A stretch of 64,000 bases of DNA from Niabella pedocola (GCF_021044425.1 NZ_JAJNEC010000004.1:62001-126000); one strand, 5' to 3'; positions 8,735 through 17,607 are shown, counted from the stretch's first letter. Translations and numbers: made by a program. Notes: generated from the sequence alone by a model not told the origin.

Positions 8735-9865
8735 TTACAAATTCCCCCGTGCTTCCTGCTCCCGTTCCAGTGCTTCAAACAGGGCTTTAAAATTGCCTTT
8801 ACCAAAGCTTTTCGCACCCTTGCGCTGAATGATCTCAAAGAACAACGTAGGCCGGTCTTCCACCGGTTTGGAAAAGATCTGCAATAAATACCCTTCTTCA
8901 TCACGATCGATCAGGATGCCCAGTTCCTTCAAAGGAAGCAGGTCTTCATCAATGGCACCTACCCGGTCCAGCACCGTATCATAATACGAGGCTGGAATCT
9001 TCAAAAATTCCACCCCGCGGCTTTGCAGCGCGCTTACCGTTTCAATGATATTGTTGGTAGCCAGCGCTACATGCTGTACGCCCTCGCCGTTGTAAAAATC
9101 CAGGTACTCTTCCACCTGTGATTTTTTCTTGCCCTCTGCCGGCTCATTAATAGGAAATTTTACATACCCGTTACCATTGCTCATTACCTTACTCATGAGG
9201 GCAGAATACTCCGTGGATATATCCGTATCATCAAAAGACAGGATATTCCGGAAACCCATTACCTCCTCATAAAAATGTACCCATTTATTCATTTGGTTCC
9301 ATCCTACATTTCCTACGCAATGGTCTACATAAAGCAACCCGGTTTCCGGTGGATTGTATGCTGGTTTCCATGGCTGATAGCCGGGTAAAAAAGCACCATT
9401 ATAATCTTTACGCTCAATAAAAAGATGTACCGTATCCCCATAGGTATGAATGCCGCTCATTACCACGGTTCCGTGTTCGTCTTCCAGCGTCACGGGTTTC
9501 ATATAACTTTTGCCACCCCGTTTGGTGGTCTGCTCCCAGGCGTCGGAGGCATCGTTTACCCGGAGCGCCAACATGCTTACCCCATCTCCATGCCGGGCAA
9601 TATGCGCTTCCACCTCCGCACAATTCCGGATGGGTGTGGTAAACACAAAAGTGAGCTTGTGCTGGCGTACCACATAGCTGGCTTTTTCTTTAACGCCGGT
9701 TTCCGGCCCGGCATAGGCCAATGATTGAAAACCAAATGTCGTTTTATAAAAATGAGCTGCCTGTTTGGCATTGCCCACATAAAACTCAATATAATCGGTA
9801 CCCTGCAGGGGAAGAAAATCAGCTGTAGCAGGAATGGCTGCAGCCGCCTTACTTGTGTCAGGCAT
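8735..9865 (-). CDS. hppD: 4-hydroxyphenylpyruvate dioxygenase
   Basis: 376 residues from ATG 9865 (MPDTSK). Non-haem iron enzyme that converts 4-hydroxyphenylpyruvate and O2 to homogentisate and CO2. Two vicinal-oxygen-chelate domains are visible: the N-terminal one begins DYIEFYVGNAKQAAHFY, and the C-terminal catalytic one carries the three iron ligands in YVDHCVGNV (His), VQHVALATNN (His) and LFFEIIQRKG (Glu). The C-terminus ends in the short helix that gates the active site in this family. The longer frame upstream (from 9925) encodes a leader that is not expected. It belongs to the Phe/Tyr degradation set and lies divergently from homogentisate dioxygenase. Confidence 0.97.
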   Translation of the reverse strand: MPDTSKAAAAIPATADFLPLQGTDYIEFYVGNAKQAAHFYKTTFGFQSLAYAGPETGVKEKASYVVRQHKLTFVFTTPIRNCAEVEAHIARHGDGVSMLALRVNDASDAWEQTTKRGGKSYMKPVTLEDEHGTVVMSGIHTYGDTVHLFIERKDYNGAFLPGYQPWKPAYNPPETGLLYVDHCVGNVGWNQMNKWVHFYEEVMGFRNILSFDDTDISTEYSALMSKVMSNGNGYVKFPINEPAEGKKKSQVEEYLDFYNGEGVQHVALATNNIIETVSALQSRGVEFLKIPASYYDTVLDRVGAIDEDLLPLKELGILIDRDEEGYLLQIFSKPVEDRPTLFFEIIQRKGAKSFGKGNFKALFEALEREQEARGNL

Positions 9866-10052
9866 GATCCATTTTTTTAACAGTAAATAAAAATGTAAAA
9901 AAGAAGGGAACGGATTAGATGCCACTTCGGTCAGTGGCCAGCGCTTCGATCAGTAACACGTAGTTCACGCGCTTGTCTGAAAAAATCTTGTATGGATAAT
10001 CGGGTCTCAATTGCTAAATAATAACAAATGTACGTTATTTTATCAAAAGCGG

Positions 10053-10060
10053 TAATTTTG
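10053..10060 (+). promoter_or_regulatory. Candidate Bacteroidota -7 element upstream of the 30-codon remnant and hmgA
   Basis: TAATTTTG matches TAnnTTTG. It lies 16 bp before the ATG of the short frame at 10077 and about 198 bp before hmgA. A T-rich stretch around 10036 could serve as the -33 element, but no clean TTG is placed at the expected distance. Confidence 0.4.
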
Positions 10061-10076
10061 CTATAGAAATTATTCT

Positions 10077-10169
10077 ATGCCTTACCACAGGAATTTTATC
10101 TACTGGAAAGACAAACGGCGCTGGAAGTATTACTTCCTGCTGGCCACACTTGCAATGGGCGCGGTTTAG
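10077..10169 (+). pseudogene. 30-codon remnant resembling the N-terminus of a sensor histidine kinase
   Basis: The frame encodes a short basic, aromatic N-terminus (YHRNFIYWKDKRRWKYYF) leading into a hydrophobic segment (LLATLAMGAV) that stops at TAG 10167. That layout is the start of many Bacteroidota sensor kinases, where the first membrane helix would continue. Here it ends after about ten hydrophobic residues, and hmgA follows 88 bp later. A promoter-like TAATTTTG precedes it. A gene remnant is the favoured reading; a leader or small membrane peptide is possible. The kinase resemblance is from memory. Confidence 0.4.
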
Positions 10170-10257
10170 GTTTAAGGTGCCATGTTTCAAACTTCAGGTT
10201 ACCTAACCTGCATGCAGCCTGCGCTGCAAATTCCAATCACCAATCAACAATTAAAAA

Positions 10258-11415
10258 ATGTCGCACTATTATACGCTGGGAACTATTCCCCACAAACGTC
10301 ATACCCAATTCCGCAAACCCGACGGCGGACTTTACAGTGAACAGCTTTTTTCTACCGAAGGATTCAGCAATGATTATGCGCTCTTATACCACTGCCACCC
10401 GCCTACCCAAATTATCCGGACAGAACCGCAGCAGGATGTAAGCCCGCATATAGCAGAAGAAAAAATGCTGCAACACCGCAGCTTTGAAGGATTCCGAATA
10501 AAGCCGGTCGCCGATTACCTGGCCAGCCGCGTGCCCATACTGGTAAACAACGACTGCCACCTGGTACTGGCTGCACCACAGCAAAGTATGGAAGATTACT
10601 TTTATAAAAACACCGACGGGGACGAACTTATTTTTGTACATGAAGGATCGGGCGTGGTAACAACCCAATACGGGCTGCTTCCGTTTAGCACAGGCGATTA
10701 TATCGTATTACCACGAGGCACTATTTACCAGATCCGCTTCAACGATGCACACAACCGGCTTTTTATTGTAGAATCGTTTACCCCGATCCGGTTTCCCAAA
10801 CGTTATCTTAGCAAAAACGGGCAATTGATGGAACATGCGCCGTATTGTGAACGTGATATCCGGCCGCCGCAGGACCTGGAGACCATTGACCAAAAAGGCG
10901 ATTTTTTAATCAAAGCCAAAAAAAAAGGCGTGCTGTACGGGCTGCATTATGGTACACATCCCTTTGATGTCATTGGCTGGGATGGCTGCTGCTATCCTTT
11001 TATTTTTTCCATACACGACTTTGAACCCATCACCGGGCGGGTGCATCAGCCGCCACCGGTACATCAGACTTTTGAAACCAATGCCTTTGTAGTTTGCTCT
11101 TTTGTGCCGCGCCTGTTCGATTACCACCCACAATCCATACCGGCACCGTATAACCATAGCAATATCGACAGTGACGAAGTGATTTACTATGTAGACGGCG
11201 ATTTTATGAGCCGTAAACAGGTGACCCGGGGGATGATCACCCTGCACCCGGCAGGTATTCCGCATGGGCCCCACCCCGGCGCCGTTGAAAAAAGTATTGG
11301 TGCAAAGGAAACAAAGGAACTGGCGGTAATGGTAGATACATTTCATCCGCTGATGCTTACAAGGGAAGCGCTCGAAATTGAAAACCCGGATTATATTATG
11401 AGCTGGGCAGAGTAG
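10258..11415 (+). CDS. hmgA: Homogentisate 1,2-dioxygenase
   Basis: 385 residues, the length of the compact Bacteroidota-type enzyme. It opens the aromatic ring of homogentisate to maleylacetoacetate using non-haem iron and O2. Two cupin halves are visible; the C-terminal half holds the probable iron ligands in YNHSNIDSDEVIYY (His and Glu) and AGIPHGPHPG (His). The ATG at 10258 follows an A-rich leader (ttaaaaaatg). It is transcribed away from hppD, and the shared region contains a possible promoter and a gene remnant. The next gene downstream is beyond the repeat array. The call is supported by motifs and by the surrounding pathway genes. Confidence 0.95.
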   Translation: MSHYYTLGTIPHKRHTQFRKPDGGLYSEQLFSTEGFSNDYALLYHCHPPTQIIRTEPQQDVSPHIAEEKMLQHRSFEGFRIKPVADYLASRVPILVNNDCHLVLAAPQQSMEDYFYKNTDGDELIFVHEGSGVVTTQYGLLPFSTGDYIVLPRGTIYQIRFNDAHNRLFIVESFTPIRFPKRYLSKNGQLMEHAPYCERDIRPPQDLETIDQKGDFLIKAKKKGVLYGLHYGTHPFDVIGWDGCCYPFIFSIHDFEPITGRVHQPPPVHQTFETNAFVVCSFVPRLFDYHPQSIPAPYNHSNIDSDEVIYYVDGDFMSRKQVTRGMITLHPAGIPHGPHPGAVEKSIGAKETKELAVMVDTFHPLMLTREALEIENPDYIMSWAE

Positions 11416-11572
11416 AAAGTGTGGGATTAGGCAATGTGCTATAGTGAATAGTCAATAGGCAATAGTGAAGCATTGTATTTCGTAAAATCGATAATGGTAT
11501 TGGGCACTTGAAGACAAAGAAACCGATCAGACCTATTCACCATTCACTGTTCCGTATTCAACGTCGTTTCTT

Positions 11573-12330
11573 AAAGCCGCTGATGCGCAGATTGGATACA
11601 TGCTTTAGAGAAGGGCCGCAGGCATCATCTGTGTATCTGTGGCAATTATAAAAACCTGCTTAAGGATCCGGCATTGACGGTCTGTTTAGCATTTAACATC
11701 GCTTCAGTAAAGCCGCTGATGCGCAGATTAGATGCATGCTTTAGAGAAGGTGCTGCAGGCATTATCTGCGTATCTGTGGCAATCATAAAAACCCGCTTAA
11801 GGATCCGGCATCGATTGTCTGTTCAGCATTCAACGTCGTTTCTTAAAGCCGCTAATGCGCAGATTGGATGCATGCTTTAGCATATCCCAAGATACCGCAG
11901 AGAAGGTGCCGCAGGCATTATCTGCGTATCTGTGGCAATTATAAAAAACTGCTTAAGGATGCCGCATTGATGGCCTATGCAATATTCAACGTCGTTTCCT
12001 TAAAGCCGCTGATGTGCCGATTGAATGCATGCTTTAGAGAAGGGCCGCAGGCATCATCTGTGTATCTGTGGCAATTATAAAAACCTGCTTAAGGATCCGG
12101 CATTGACGGTCTGTTTAGCATTTAACATCGCTTCAGTAAAGCCGCTGATGCGCAGATTAGATGCATGCTTTAGCATCTCCTAAAACACCGCAGCGAAGGT
12201 GCCGCAGGCATTATCTGCGTATCTGTGGCAATCATAAAAACCCGCTTAAGGATCCGGCATCGATTGTCTGTTCAGCATTCAACGTCGTTTCCTTAAAGCC
12301 GCTGATGCGCAGATTGGATGCACGCTTTAG
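11573..12330. repeat. Higher-order tandem repeat array (136/157-bp units, 429-bp superunit)
   Basis: The sequence AAAGCCGCTGATGCGCAGAT recurs with small changes at 11573, 11709, 11845, 12002, 12138 and 12295. Spacings are 136, 136, 157, 136 and 157 bp. The longer units carry an extra 21 bp (CATATCCCAAGATACCGCAG-like). The unit starting at 12002 copies that at 11573, and the 12138 unit starts as a copy of the 11709 unit, so a three-unit block of 429 bp has itself been duplicated. Each unit has an imperfect inverted pair, GATGCGCAGAT and ATCTGCGTATC. Short frames inside are by-products of the repeat. Spacers are as conserved as the repeats, so this is not CRISPR. The remainder of 11416-12392 has no gene. 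Confidence 0.9.
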
Positions 12331-12392
12331 CGATTTGCTTCTACTGTACACGTTACTTACCCGGTACACCCTTCACTATTGACCATTCACCA

Positions 12393-12893
12393 CTAAAATC
12401 CACGACTGTCTGCCGAAGGCCCGTAGATGGAAGGAACCGCAATATCATTCAATCGCATATAAACAGTAAGCTGTCCCCGGTGATGCACCAGGTGATTGAT
12501 GGTCGATTCCAGGCTTTCTCGTTTTGAAGATTGAAAAACGACCTGCCCGTTGCTCTTCAGATAAAAGGGCGCCTCCAGATCTCCATCCTTCACCGTAGCC
12601 AGCGCAGCTTTTGCAGCTGCAACATTTTGATCAAAATGTGCCACCAGTTCTTCCGTATTGGCCGGACTGATATGCGCAAAGGTGACAAAGTCGATCTCAT
12701 TATCCCTGACCATCGTAGCAATCCATAAGGGGATTTCTGCAACCAGTACCGACAAATAACCGAGGCCCATTGACTTTTCATGCGGCCGCCACTCGGATAA
12801 TGTAGTGGGTATGCGTTCGAGGCAGCTGCGGGTAGCGCGTGTTTCCATTTCCAGTTCCTGGATGAATGCTTTTGCAAAAGTTGAATCGTTCAT
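12393..12893 (-). CDS. DinB-family protein
   Basis: 166 residues from ATG 12893. It shows the four-helix DinB/YfiT pattern: an N-terminal helix with ELEMETRATRSCLERIP, a His-containing WRPHEKSMGLG, and the characteristic STINHLVHHRGQLTVYMRLND near the C-terminus, whose two adjacent His (with the earlier His) normally bind a metal. Family members act as thiol-dependent metalloenzymes or have no known reaction; a substrate cannot be stated. The upstream end lies 32 bp after the aromatic hydroxylase gene, so the two are probably co-transcribed. The longer frame starting at 12980 overlaps that gene and is rejected. Confidence 0.9.
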   Translation of the reverse strand: MNDSTFAKAFIQELEMETRATRSCLERIPTTLSEWRPHEKSMGLGYLSVLVAEIPLWIATMVRDNEIDFVTFAHISPANTEELVAHFDQNVAAAKAALATVKDGDLEAPFYLKSNGQVVFQSSKRESLESTINHLVHHRGQLTVYMRLNDIAVPSIYGPSADSRGF

Positions 12894-12925
12894 TACAAGT
12901 GGTATTTTATAATTAAAAAATAGGA

Positions 12926-14695
12926 TCAGGGTTGCCCTTCTGCTCCCGGCAGGATGGCAATCTGTGCTAAGGTATGCCATCCGTCGTCAATCAGTTTTTT
13001 AAGTTCCGGCTTCCGGTGTTGCAGGCGGGTAAGCGTTTGCACGATATGCTCCTGCAGCAGCGGCGCTTCATCGCGGTCTTTTAATATTTCAAGGATCTCC
13101 AGCAGGCAAAGCCAGTCGTCCGGATACTGAACCTCCAGTAATCCGGCAATGTTCTCCAGCGGTCCGGTATCTGCCCGGTGTTCCCGGATCTCCCGCACCT
13201 GCCGGTATAATGCGTGCAATACCTGGGTAGCCTCGCTGTATACCGAACGTGGCAATTCCCGGGGGGCACTGGTTACCTGTTCATACGCTTCTTTATCGGC
13301 AGCACCGGAAAAAACGGCCAGGATCTCCGCTCCAACGGCCATATCATAGATCCCCCATTCGGGCTGAAACAATTGCCGGGCAGTAACGCTGTCAATTACT
13401 GTACATCCCGAAAAGCGGATCAGGATGATCTTATTATTTCTGGTGAGTATGCCTTCCACGATCCCATGCACCTGTATGCCGTTCCGGAACAGCAGAGCTG
13501 CCAACCGGCCGGTTTCAATACCGGCGCTCTTCAGGTCATCTATGGTAAAATCTTCCAATGGCAGATCGTAGTCCCGCAATTTTCCAACAGGCGATCCAAA
13601 GCCCTGCGGGTAGGTTTGTTTACCATAGCCTTCCAGCTCCCGGTCATCAAACGCCAGTGCCGAAGGCCCTGCAGTTATAATATACATATCCGCTCCGATA
13701 CCCTTTTCCACAAAAATGCCGGACACCTGTAGCCCCGAACTATAAACCGCAGTACATAATAAACCGCAATCGATGGCTTTCTGCAAGCCATAGATACCGC
13801 CCCGCCGGTAGGCAAGCGTATCTGCAAACCCGTCCAGCACCTGAACCAGGTTTTGAAAATCGGGGGTCACAAACAACTGCGGCTGGGGCTTGGTAATATC
13901 ATACGGGTAATGTACGGCATCAATGGTATACAGCAGTTTCTTTACACCCGGCCCCATACAGGTAACACTTTCGCCGATAGACGACAGCAGGCCGGCACCA
14001 TAGATCTTATAATTTTCGAGGCTCCCGATAAGGCCATATTCCACCGTCCACCAATGCAGGCGGGCCAGCAGCGCCATCTCGGAAGGTGCGCCCATATTTT
14101 GCTGGATGTCCGTCAGCGCCGCCTCTGCTTTGCGGATCTCCGTTTCCGGTGTACCGGCCAGTTCCTTCAGTATCGCAAGCGCACGGATGGCCTCAAACAA
14201 TTCCTGGTCTTTTTGGGAACGCATGGCTTTTGTACCCACTTCTCCCGTAAACTGCAGGTACCTGGCATATTCCGGTTCTCCGATGATGGGCGCATGTCCG
14301 GCAGATTCATGAATAATATCAGGAGCCGGGGTGTATTCGATATGCTGTATCTGGCGGATATCTGCCGCAATGATCAGCACCCGGTAAGCCTGAAACTCCA
14401 TAAACGCCTGCGAAGGGATAAATCCGTTTACGGTAACTGCTGCCCAGCCGATCTGCTTCAGATGATCGTTCATGGTTTGCAGATCGGGGATCCGTTCGAT
14501 GGTAAGCCCTGCCTTTTTTAACCCCGGTATATAGGGATAATACGCCACATCCTTCAGATAGCTGTAGTTCTGCCGCATTACATACCGCCATACCGCATGA
14601 TCTACAGCGGTATAATGTTCGTAATGCTGCGCCACAATATATTGCTTCAAGTGGCGGGGAAGCCGGTCGATGAGCGGGTTGTTATAATTGTTCAT
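12926..14695 (-). CDS. phhA: Biopterin-dependent aromatic amino acid hydroxylase (phenylalanine 4-monooxygenase), long form
   Basis: 589 residues. Converts phenylalanine to tyrosine using tetrahydrobiopterin, O2 and Fe(II). The catalytic domain is at the N-terminus (about 20-300): the iron triad is His129 and His134 in DIIHESAGHAP and Glu219 in WWTVEYG. Typical bacterial enzymes are about 260-300 residues, so roughly 290 extra residues follow, with a beta-rich part (LEGYGKQTYPQGFGSPVG) and a helical tail (LHALYRQVREIREHR). Such a long form is, as far as I recall, usual for Bacteroidota. It supplies the first step of the local Phe/Tyr pathway, and DinB follows 32 bp later. Confidence 0.93.
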   Translation of the reverse strand: MNNYNNPLIDRLPRHLKQYIVAQHYEHYTAVDHAVWRYVMRQNYSYLKDVAYYPYIPGLKKAGLTIERIPDLQTMNDHLKQIGWAAVTVNGFIPSQAFMEFQAYRVLIIAADIRQIQHIEYTPAPDIIHESAGHAPIIGEPEYARYLQFTGEVGTKAMRSQKDQELFEAIRALAILKELAGTPETEIRKAEAALTDIQQNMGAPSEMALLARLHWWTVEYGLIGSLENYKIYGAGLLSSIGESVTCMGPGVKKLLYTIDAVHYPYDITKPQPQLFVTPDFQNLVQVLDGFADTLAYRRGGIYGLQKAIDCGLLCTAVYSSGLQVSGIFVEKGIGADMYIITAGPSALAFDDRELEGYGKQTYPQGFGSPVGKLRDYDLPLEDFTIDDLKSAGIETGRLAALLFRNGIQVHGIVEGILTRNNKIILIRFSGCTVIDSVTARQLFQPEWGIYDMAVGAEILAVFSGAADKEAYEQVTSAPRELPRSVYSEATQVLHALYRQVREIREHRADTGPLENIAGLLEVQYPDDWLCLLEILEILKDRDEAPLLQEHIVQTLTRLQHRKPELKKLIDDGWHTLAQIAILPGAEGQP

Positions 14696-14723
14696 ACAAC
14701 AAAAACATGCAATTTAAAACAAA

Positions 14724-14731
14724 CAAACGTA
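14724..14731 (-). promoter_or_regulatory. Candidate -7 element for the aromatic hydroxylase gene
   Basis: On the minus strand TACGTTTG matches TAnnTTTG, 28 bp upstream of the ATG at 14695, with an A/T-rich leader between. No clear TTG lies 19-21 bp further upstream, so the call is tentative. Confidence 0.35.
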
Positions 14732-14797
14732 AGTTAATAAACAGCCGACGTTTTCGCTCATTTTTTTTGATACCGGATAAAGGAGCAGTGGTGATTC

Positions 14798-15211
14798 TCA
14801 GGCCGTTTCGCCGCTCATTTTCAGGATCAGCTCCCACTCTTCCGGTTTTACGGTTTGTACGGACAGACGTCCCAGCCGTACCAGGTCCATATCTTTTAGC
14901 TGGGGCACTTCTTTGATCTCGGATAAGGGCACCGGTTTCTTTAATTTCTTATATGGAGCCACCTCTACCGCTACCCAACGTTCATCTGTTGTAGTAGGGT
15001 CCTGGAAGGCTTCTTTTACAATTTTTGCAATCGCCACAATTTCCACTCCCTCATTGCTGTGATAAAAAAAAGCCAGATCGCCTTTCTTCATAGCACGCAG
15101 GTTTAGCCGGGCGGCATAATTTCGTACGCCATCCCATACCGTCTTCTTGTCTTTCACCAATTGATCGTAGCTGTATTTAAAGGGTTCTGATTTTATAAGC
15201 CAATAAGCCAT
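14798..15211 (-). CDS. EVE domain-containing protein (Thy28-like)
   Basis: 137 residues, essentially a single EVE domain: starts MAYWLIKSEPFKYSYDQL, then WDGVRNYAARLNLRAMKKGDLAFFYHS, the PUA-like fold that holds a modified base. Proteins of this class bind modified nucleotides in RNA or DNA, and in some bacteria occur in restriction systems; no such partner is adjacent here. The protein is transcribed away from the FAD oxidoreductase. Its function here is unknown beyond the domain. Confidence 0.92.
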   Translation of the reverse strand: MAYWLIKSEPFKYSYDQLVKDKKTVWDGVRNYAARLNLRAMKKGDLAFFYHSNEGVEIVAIAKIVKEAFQDPTTTDERWVAVEVAPYKKLKKPVPLSEIKEVPQLKDMDLVRLGRLSVQTVKPEEWELILKMSGETA

Positions 15212-15323
15212 AAGAAGTATAAAATTTAAAATATTGAATTTAGAATGATGCGTGGTTCCTGTTTGTAATCAGTATTTTTATAAAATATAAAAATAAAAAA
15301 CAATCAGGAATCCGCAACATCAA

Positions 15324-16430
15324 ATAAGCATCTGGGAGCAGGAGGCTTTTTATGCGCCGCAGGACATCGTCATCATTGGTGCCGGTTTTACAGGCCTTTG
15401 GACGGCCATCTACCTGCGGCAAAAGTTTCCGTCGAAACAGATCACCGTGGTAGAACGGGATGTAACGCCTGCCGGTGCTTCAGCACGCAACGCCGGCTTT
15501 GCCTGTTTTGGAAGTCCTACAGAAATTTTATCCGATGTAGCAGCAATGGGAAAAGAAAAAGCGCTGCAGTTGTTAAACATGCGCTTTGAAGGACTGCGGG
15601 CCATCCAAAAGATCTTTGCAAACGGACTGATCGATTTTTCGGTTTGTAAGGGATACGAATTACTGGATGATCCCCGAAGCGTTGAACGCCTTCCGATACT
15701 GAATGAATGGCTTTATGAGATTACCGGTGCTCCTGTAACTTTTTGCCAGCAGGACGAACTGATCCCTGTGTTTGGATTTGCCAACACAGCACACCTGGTT
15801 GAAAACCGTTTTGAGGGATGCCTGCACCCGGGCAAACTTTTAAATGCCTTACATCAGCTCGCCGTAAAGATGAACATCCGCTTTTTGTTTGCAACCGAAG
15901 TACGAATGGTGGAGGAACATCCGCAGGGAATAAAGCTGTTTATGGCAAAGGGGCCAGGCCTCTTAGCAGAACGGATCGTGTATTGTACAAATGCCTTTAG
16001 CAGCCGGCTCCTGCCGCGGATGGACCTTGTACCGGCCAGAGGCCAGGTGTTGCTTACCGAGCCGGTTCCCGGTTTAAAATTTAACGGTACCTTCCATTAC
16101 CAGGAGGGATATTATTACTTCCGGAACCTGGACAACCGTATTTTACTGGGAGGAGCCCGTAATACTTCTTTTCAGACGGAATATACGCTGGAGCCGTTTA
16201 CCACGTTGCCCATACAGGAGGCGCTGGAGGCATTTTTATCAACCGTCATTTTACCCGGACAGCGGCCACAGATCACGCACCGGTGGGCTGGTATCATGGC
16301 AATGGGCAAAGAAAAAACACCTATTCTGGAGCAGCTTACCGACCGTTCTTTCTGTGCACTCCGGATGAGTGGCATGGGCGTGGCACTGGCTCCTGCCGCA
16401 GGAAAAAAAATTGCGGAACTGATGACCTAG
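15324..16430 (+). CDS. FAD-dependent oxidoreductase (DAO family) with an apparent ATA start
   Basis: About 368 residues. The Rossmann FAD motif VIIGAGFTGLWTA is encoded at about 15372-15410, then ITVVERD (second strand), ASARNAGFACFG, and a C-terminal MSGMGVALAPAAG, typical of glycine oxidase/DAO-like enzymes that oxidise amines or amino acids. The frame is open upstream only to a stop at 15294-15296. No ATG, GTG or TTG occurs in frame before 15447, which is already past the FAD motif. The likeliest start is ATA at 15324, giving SIWEQEAFYAPQD, because relatives usually begin with a similar M-x-S-I-W-E stretch. An ATG-to-ATA change or an error is implied; the substrate is unknown. Confidence 0.8.
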   Translation: MSIWEQEAFYAPQDIVIIGAGFTGLWTAIYLRQKFPSKQITVVERDVTPAGASARNAGFACFGSPTEILSDVAAMGKEKALQLLNMRFEGLRAIQKIFANGLIDFSVCKGYELLDDPRSVERLPILNEWLYEITGAPVTFCQQDELIPVFGFANTAHLVENRFEGCLHPGKLLNALHQLAVKMNIRFLFATEVRMVEEHPQGIKLFMAKGPGLLAERIVYCTNAFSSRLLPRMDLVPARGQVLLTEPVPGLKFNGTFHYQEGYYYFRNLDNRILLGGARNTSFQTEYTLEPFTTLPIQEALEAFLSTVILPGQRPQITHRWAGIMAMGKEKTPILEQLTDRSFCALRMSGMGVALAPAAGKKIAELMT

Positions 16431-16498
16431 TATCATCAACAAGTGTATGTATATACCATGCAAGCATTTATTAATAAAAAAATAACGTTCTCCCAAAA

Positions 16499-17389
16499 AT
16501 GAAGTTTGGACAAGTAAGCAATCCCGGAGCTGTTGATTTCACCCTGCCAAAGGATCATCCCGAAACCGCAAGGGTGCTTGGCGCTACAAAAAAACAACAG
16601 CCGTTTGAGGTATATATCGGCTGTGCCAAATGGAACCGTACAGACCTGAAAGGTTTTTACCCGCGGGGCGTTAAAGATGAATTGAAGTATTATGCCACAC
16701 AGTTCAATGCCATTGAGCTGAATGCTACTTTTTATAAAATGCCGGACTGGAAGCAGGTAGAAACCTGGAAGAACAAGACTCCGGAGGGTTTCAAATTCTT
16801 TCCCAAGCTAACCAACACCATCAGTCATTACAAGCGACTGATCGATGTAAAGCAGGAGATCGAAGTGTTTTGTGATGCGGTCAGCAATTTTGAAGACCGG
16901 ATGGGTATGGCATTTCTTCAACTGCATGATAATTTCAAACCCGAGCATTTCGACCGGTTACAAACCGTACTGGAGCAATTTCCGAAAGGTATTCCCCTGG
17001 GCGTGGAAGTGCGCAACGGTGAGTGGTTTTCTGATAACCGGATACACGACCGTTATTGCCGGCTGCTGGAAAAGCTGAAGATGGCCCATATTATTGTGGA
17101 CACCGCCGGCCGCCGGGATATGCTGCACATGCGGCTTACAGCACCTACGGCCTTTGTGCGGTACGTGGGTGCCAACCATCCCACAGATGTGGAGCGGCTG
17201 GACGAATGGATTGAGCGGATCAAAAAATGGAGGAAAGAAGGATTGCAAAAACTGTATTTTTTTGTGCACCAGAATGTAGAACTGGAGTCGCCCTTACTTG
17301 CGGCACATTTTATCCGGGCAATGAATCAATCCTTTGGGCTTTCGTTAAAAGTGCCGGACAAGGCGGGAGAACAGGGCGCATTGTTTTAA
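16499..17389 (+). CDS. DUF72 domain-containing protein (YecE-like)
   Basis: 296 residues. A TIM-barrel-like DUF72 protein: VYIGCAKWNRTDLKGFYP, then FNAIELNATFYKMP, FKFFPKLTNTISH, FLQLHDNFKP and GVEVRNGEWF are the family landmarks. Related proteins are widespread, but no reaction is established, and a nuclease or sugar-binding role has only been suggested. The ATG at 16499 follows an A-rich leader, 68 bp after the FAD oxidoreductase. The Lys/Arg-rich C-terminus and a final GALF end the protein. No operon partner is obvious; the next 218 bp hold only cgcaaag-like repeat fragments. Confidence 0.93.
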   Translation: MKFGQVSNPGAVDFTLPKDHPETARVLGATKKQQPFEVYIGCAKWNRTDLKGFYPRGVKDELKYYATQFNAIELNATFYKMPDWKQVETWKNKTPEGFKFFPKLTNTISHYKRLIDVKQEIEVFCDAVSNFEDRMGMAFLQLHDNFKPEHFDRLQTVLEQFPKGIPLGVEVRNGEWFSDNRIHDRYCRLLEKLKMAHIIVDTAGRRDMLHMRLTAPTAFVRYVGANHPTDVERLDEWIERIKKWRKEGLQKLYFFVHQNVELESPLLAAHFIRAMNQSFGLSLKVPDKAGEQGALF

Positions 17390-17607
17390 AGGATGTTGGT
17401 TTTTAACTGCAAAGAATGCGAAGGGTTGCAAGGTTTGCAAAGCGATGGATATTAGGATTTTCATCGTAGCTGTTTACAATTTCAGCCGCTGAAAGTATAA
17501 GAATGTGGCAATGAAACCTATCCGCTTTGTGTTCCTCATGTCCTCGCTCCTTTCTGGCATGATTTTACCGCAGGGGTTTCGCTATGCGCGCAAAGAAGCG
17601 CCAGGAT

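Noticed and set aside
11573..12330. Tandem repeat read as a CRISPR array
   Set aside because: The spacer parts are as conserved as the repeats, units are 136-157 bp, and no cas gene is near.
11674..12382. Short plus-strand frames inside the tandem array as a protein family
   Set aside because: They arise only because the repeat unit lacks stops in that frame; no start context, and each is cut by the next unit.
14798..15211. EVE protein as part of a restriction system
   Set aside because: No methyltransferase, nuclease or helicase gene lies beside it; neighbours are metabolic.
15447..16430. FAD oxidoreductase starting at GTG 15447
   Set aside because: This would remove the GAGFTG FAD motif that lies just upstream in frame.
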